The notes under the pieces: generated by a model
Databases searched by the model: none
What the model was told of the DNA's origin: nothing
Seen by the model: only the letters and a program-made list of their open reading frames with translations
Program-made: the position numbers and the translations under genes
Shown here: piece by piece, positions 59,743-64,000 of the stretch
Layout of the letters: each line of letters opens with the position of its first letter
Position numbering within the stretch: position 1 is the first letter of the stretch
Assembly (NCBI GenBank): GCA_019671005.1
Contig: CM033715.1
Span: forward strand, 4,836,001 to 4,900,000
DNA length: 64,000 nt
Origin: Hibiscus mutabilis
Taxonomy: Eukaryota > Streptophyta > Magnoliopsida > Malvales > Malvaceae
Direction: 5' to 3'

Positions 59743-60732
59743 TAAAAATATCTGATTTTAAAAATTTAAAAGTGAATTTTGTAATTAACCGAAATCTCCC
59801 AAATTTTGATTCTAATGCCAGTTGGGATTCTATCAAATAGAATCTAATAGAATATAATTGATTACATTCTTATTAATTTAATACTATGATGAGGATTTAG
59901 GTGTTTCCGGAGAATGCTTAAAATGTTAACGTCCCCTAAATCAAGGTTTTGAGGATTTATAAAGTTTTTAGGGTCACCAAGTTTCGGCCGACCTGCATTT
60001 TAGTAATCATAAAACTCGTGGTTTTGAAATTTTAGGTTTTTCAGACAATTAGTCGTCTTCAACAATGATTTAGAGAAAATTTATTTTAATTTTATTATAG
60101 AGACATAAATTAATGTGAAGATAATTAAAGTTTGTAATGTATTGTTCAAAGTGCCATTTTGGGTTCCTGATTCAGTATTTTAAAGTTTTAAGCTTTGAAA
60201 TTTAATAATATTAAACGTCATAAATTAACAGTAAATTTTAAAAAATTAAAAGGGTAAAGAATATAATTTAATTATATTTTTAAAGTTTTTATTTAAAACA
60301 AAATAATTATTAATAACAAAATTCTTAATAATTTTTTACCGTAAAAAATACAATATTGTGAGAATTAAAGTCGGTTGTATCATAAATTTTTTAAAAAATC
60401 TGCTCCAATTTTTAATGAGATTTTCTGGAAAAGAAAAATAAAATTAATTACTAAAAAACAGGGAGTTCAAGTATTCAACTGCCCAACAACATGCTTCCAA
60501 GTTCTTATTTCTCCACAAATTTTGTAGTGTAATCACCGCCTAAACTCCCTCTGTAACTCTCTTTTCCCCTATTTATAGCAATCAATCATTGATTCTTTGC
60601 AAAAAAATAAAACAAAAACCGAATTTTCCTTTTCCTTTTTCCATTTACGATTCGATTTCCTTTTTTAATTGCAATTTTTCATTGATCTTCTTCATTGATC
60701 TCGTTTTTTTATTACAAGGAGATTACAATCTG
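59743..60732. promoter_or_regulatory. Upstream region of the CML gene
   Basis: AT-rich, no gene. A TATA-like box CTATTTATAGC at about 60569-60579 precedes a long pyrimidine-rich leader and the ATG at 60733, placing the likely transcription start near 60600. Confidence 0.5.
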
Positions 60733-61326
60733 ATGGGATTTGGGTCGATTTTCAATCGAAAAAAGAAGCGACGTTCAACGAATTCAACTGCTTCTTCACC
60801 CGATGGTCCATCAAAGGAATCGTTGTTCATCCAATCCCCGATGCGATCTTCCGTAAGAAATTTCACCCAGACCCAACTCCAAGAAATCGAAGAAGTGTTC
60901 AAAAAGTTCGACGTCAACGGCGACGGCAAGATCTCGGCGTCGGAGCTCGGTTCCATCTTGAAATCACTCGGGCAGCGGCCCTCCGACGAGGAACTCGAGA
61001 ACATGATCAAGGAATTCGACGCCGACGGCGATGGGTCCATCGATTTCCACGAGTTCATCGAGCTGAACACCAAAGGGGTCGACTACGAAGAGGTTTTGGA
61101 GAACCTGAAGGACGCTTTCTCGGTGTACGATATCGACGGGGACGGTTCTATCTCGGCGGAGGAACTTCACGAGGTGCTCCAAAGCCTCGGGGACGAATTT
61201 TCGATCGCCGAGTGTAGGAAGATGATAAGCGGAGTCGACAATGACGGGAATGGGATGATTGATTTCGAAGAGTTTAAGGTAATGATGATGGCCGGGGCCA
61301 CTTTTGGTTCCATTCAATCTAATTAG
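60733..61326 (+). CDS. CML25: Calmodulin-like protein, four EF-hands (CML25/26-like)
   Basis: Calcium sensor that changes shape on binding Ca2+ and then acts on target proteins; related CMLs act in pollen tubes, root hairs and stress responses. Single exon, 197 residues from the ATG at 60733 (MGFGSIFNRKKKRRSTNSTA); an upstream in-frame ATG at 60589 would add an unlikely F/L-rich leader. All four 12-residue loops are complete: DVNGDGKISASE, DADGDGSIDFHE, DIDGDGSISAEE and DNDGNGMIDFEE. EELHEVLQSLGDEFSIAECR and ELNTKGVDYEEVLENLKDAF are hallmarks of the CML25/26/27 group. The basic N-terminal extension is variable in the family; Gly-2 makes N-myristoylation possible but is not proof. Coding DNA is GC-richer than the surroundings. 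No lesion. Exact paralogue is inferred. Confidence 0.95.
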   Translation: MGFGSIFNRKKKRRSTNSTASSPDGPSKESLFIQSPMRSSVRNFTQTQLQEIEEVFKKFDVNGDGKISASELGSILKSLGQRPSDEELENMIKEFDADGDGSIDFHEFIELNTKGVDYEEVLENLKDAFSVYDIDGDGSISAEELHEVLQSLGDEFSIAECRKMISGVDNDGNGMIDFEEFKVMMMAGATFGSIQSN

Positions 61327-63866
61327 AGAGATAGATGTTGCTGTCTAAATCAATTCATGATTTGTTTTTCCCTCTGCTATTTTTTTCCTGGATTTCTCTG
61401 CTAAATTGGTTAGCAACGGCAGCTTGTTTCGTTTTCTTAATTACTTATTGATAATCTTATGGAAATTGTGTATATTTTGAACCCTTTCTATGGAATTTTA
61501 TGGTTATTTTAGCACAATATTTCCCTTTTAGATTTGGATAAATTGCTGGATTTAAACGTGAAGGCAATGTGTTATTTTGCATTAGTGAAAGAACTTGCAT
61601 GGATCCAATCTGATGCAAGTCTGCATTATTGGTTTGCTGCATTATTGGTTTGGTAGATCCATGGTGACTTTCATTTTCCCCAGAAATTTCTGGGTGTTTG
61701 TATATATAGATACACATATTGTAAATTGGATTCAACTGCAGTTGAATTTGAAATAAACCGTAATTTCAATTTAATCTTGCAGTTGAATTTGAAATAAAGG
61801 TAATCTTTTCCGGTGCATGTAGACTTTTATAATTAGTAAAATTTTATTAAAAATTTCAGGGTGAAAAGTTAGATCATCAATATAAAATACAAGAAAATTT
61901 CTACAATATATGAAGACTTAAAATTTTCAAGAAAGACGATTGTCTTCTGATATTCCTCCCAGTGAAAATCTAAGATTTGCCCACAGTGAGATATTATGAT
62001 TTATTTTTCTCTGATTTTAAGTTTCCAACTAATGGAAGATAAATGCTCCATTGCTGTTAAAAGAAAGTTTATGTAAAGTATTTGTTTGATGGAATGGTCG
62101 TATGATTCAAAATATAGGGCTTTATTTTTCAAATGGATGTAGACATAAAGGTTTGGTGATTTTAGACAATGGTGAAGTGGTTGAAACTAATTTTTTCTTT
62201 TCTTTTCTTTTTAAGTTTCCAACAAATGGAAGATGAACTTCCAAAATTTTAGAAAAGAAAGAAAAATAAATTTTTAATAAAAAAAAAAACATAGAAAAAT
62301 TTCTAAAAATAAAATCTAAATCATATAAGATGATGGAAATGGATGTGACGCTATGAATGAGGTTTAGTGATGGAAGAGAATGGTGAGTGGTTCCAAGACT
62401 GATTTGGTGGAAGACAGGAAGGACGTATTAGAAGTTGGGATTTGGTCAAAATCCATTATTTGATGGAATGGTTAAAAATGTTTATATTATCTCATCTGTT
62501 AAAATCTGACTTAATCAAGGTTTTGGGCCATCCCAACAACAACAAAGTCTAACACAACAGAAACCTAAAGGAGAGAAAAATAAGAAAACAAACAACCAAC
62601 CTCAATGAAGAAGAGAGGGGGAACTCAGCAGTCAAGGAAGGCAAATACAAACTCAAGTTCTACTTCCACAAAAGAGAGACCAAAGTAACCAGCTCTGGTC
62701 AAAACAAGCTGACAACACGGTGCAGCTACCGGTACAAAGACCGGCAGCGCAACTGAGATGGACATAAAAAAAAGGAAGAGAATTGGTCTTATGAAATTGC
62801 AATCAAGGCTGCTGCAAGTGTAACAGTCAATCTTATTTGGTGCATTTTTTGTACCTTCCTAACAGGCAGAAGTCGAATCGTTCCGATTCTTCCTCTTAAA
62901 AGTAGTTGTATTCGACATTTATATCCTAAACATAGTGCAGAAGGATGGTTATTGATTCTACCATCAAAAGACAATAGAATAAGTGCCGTGACCAACACTA
63001 ACTACAGATGTCAGGAGACATCTTAGCAAGAGGGTAAAGTTTCTGGTATCCAAAGGAGACCAGAACTGGTTTAAGGCTAGGTTCATGTCATATGGAAACA
63101 TCAAGTGCAGCTAATTTGCGGTTTCTTTGCCACTTTTTCTGCTGCTTTTGTCATCTATGTCGGTATCACCCATATATGATTTCGTGCTGGTTCAGGTCAT
63201 TTAACTTCTTTACGTCTACGCAAAATTTCTGATTTCTTTTTACCTGGTGGTTATATTTGGTGCATCCGTTTTGGCTTTCTGTATCATTATATTACAATTG
63301 TGGTTTCACCTCTGCCTTTTTTGTAAAATACACAAATGATCACTAAATTAATTAAAAATATTCTTTTTGGTCATTGAAGTTTCGGACCTTATAAAATGAC
63401 CATTAAACTTGTTGAACTAGTATAAAATGGTCATTGAACGTTATAAAATAGTAATAAATCTCTATAAGTTTTAGGATCATTTTGTAACAGTTCGATAAAT
63501 TTAATGACAAATTTTTAATGATTTGATAGAAATTCAGTGATCATTTTGTAACATTTCCATTAATTTAATCATTATTTTGCAACAGTTAAGGTAACAAATT
63601 TAGGAGATATACATAATTATCAGAATCATTACATCCCAATAATTTTTCATATTGTAGGTCATGGGTTCTAGTTTATTATTCCTTCGGAAATACTAGCTTT
63701 TTTCTCTATTCAATTTAGTTAAAATTAAGAATCTCATTAAAAAAAACAATTATATATATTAGGGGTGATGTTTAACCATTGTTGTAGGTGTCAAAAAAAC
63801 AGAGTTGATTTGCTATAAACCAAACTATGATCCATAAACAGAGCTGGTTTAAGTGTTTATTGTTTA
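61327..63866. other. Intergenic after the CML gene
   Basis: 3' flank of CML, then AT-rich DNA. Around 62520-62770 is purine-rich sequence, and at 63350-63600 a stretch repeats GGTCATTGAA / TTTTGTAACA words, probably a decayed mobile element. No gene was recognised on either strand; the 62789-62998 open frame shows no similarity. Confidence 0.5.
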
Positions 63867-63984
63867 ACCCACACAAGAACAAGTTATTAAGAGAGGAAAA
63901 CAGGAACAGAGAAGAAACAGAAGGTACCCACACAAGAACAAGTTATTAAGAGAGGAAAACAGGAACAGAGAAGAAACAGAAGGT
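63867..63984 (+). repeat. Perfect 59-bp tandem duplication
   Basis: 63867-63925 and 63926-63984 are identical (each starts ACCCACACAAGAACAAGTTA and ends ACAGAAGGT). The second copy is followed by AAGTG, so it ends in a consensus splice donor AAG|GTAAGTG, while the first reads AAGGTACCC. This may be the leader exon of a gene beyond the window. Confidence 0.95.
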
Positions 63985-64000
63985 AAGTGTTTTCTCCATA

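Noticed and set aside
60723..61317. Minus-strand frames of 116-117 codons opposite the CML gene
   Set aside because: Shadows of a GC-rich EF-hand coding exon.

Overview
The window is nuclear DNA of a eudicot plant. Genes are split by many GT-AG introns, the intergenic DNA is AT-rich and full of transposable elements, and every recognisable protein is closest to a plant family. No prokaryotic, organellar or viral genome block, CRISPR array or rRNA/tRNA gene was seen. Species could not be fixed from the sequence.

Layout. (1) 1-17136, minus strand: a dynamin-related GTPase of the DRP1C/D type. Sixteen exons could be joined in frame; the last ~25 codons lie off the left edge. Its third intron is 10.7 kb because it holds a complete 8985-bp LTR retrotransposon (5985-14969, with 5-bp target duplication) and a smaller DNA-type element (15288-16124). 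(2) 19066-23642, minus strand: an intact 11-exon MAP70 microtubule-associated protein. (3) 24090-33372: a nest of mobile DNA, comprising a Mutator-type hairpin MITE with a 10-bp target duplication, a duplicated LTR fragment, a Ty3/Gypsy element with broken gag-protease, and inside it a second Gypsy element in the opposite orientation. (4) 33373-36600: AT-rich DNA with a 650-bp inverted-repeat element. (5) 36731-39480: a broken PPR gene and an exon relic of CPSF3-II (CPSF73-II). (6) 40543-58570, plus strand: LpxC (frameshift near its end), a RIE1-type RING-H2 E3 ligase (in-frame stop before the RING), and VAC14 (one-base frameshift in exon 9). (7) 59150-59742, minus: relic of an ankyrin/PGG-domain protein. 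(8) 60733-61326, plus: an intact single-exon four-EF-hand calmodulin-like protein of the CML25 type. The rest, to 64000, shows no gene; a perfect 59-bp tandem duplication lies at the right edge.

The genes do not form a pathway. Their adjacency is ancestral: as I recall Arabidopsis loci, DRP1C/MAP70-4, MAP70-2/LpxC/CML25 and MAP70-3/PPR/RIE1/CPSF73-II/VAC14/ankyrin are neighbours on three separate segments, so this window looks like the unfractionated order. Six of the nine gene-derived loci carry a frame-breaking lesion, all between 36 and 60 kb, while DRP1, MAP70 and CML25 are clean. This means either real decay of a duplicate segment or indel errors in the assembly.

The most unusual structure is the retrotransposon in the DRP1 intron: its 3' internal region plus polypurine tract plus the TATA-bearing first ~655 bp of the LTR are tandemly repeated, giving four promoter copies; it is gag-only; and it is sprinkled with a 12-bp palindrome TTGCCNNGGCAA and with small CTAGAG...CTCTAG hairpins.
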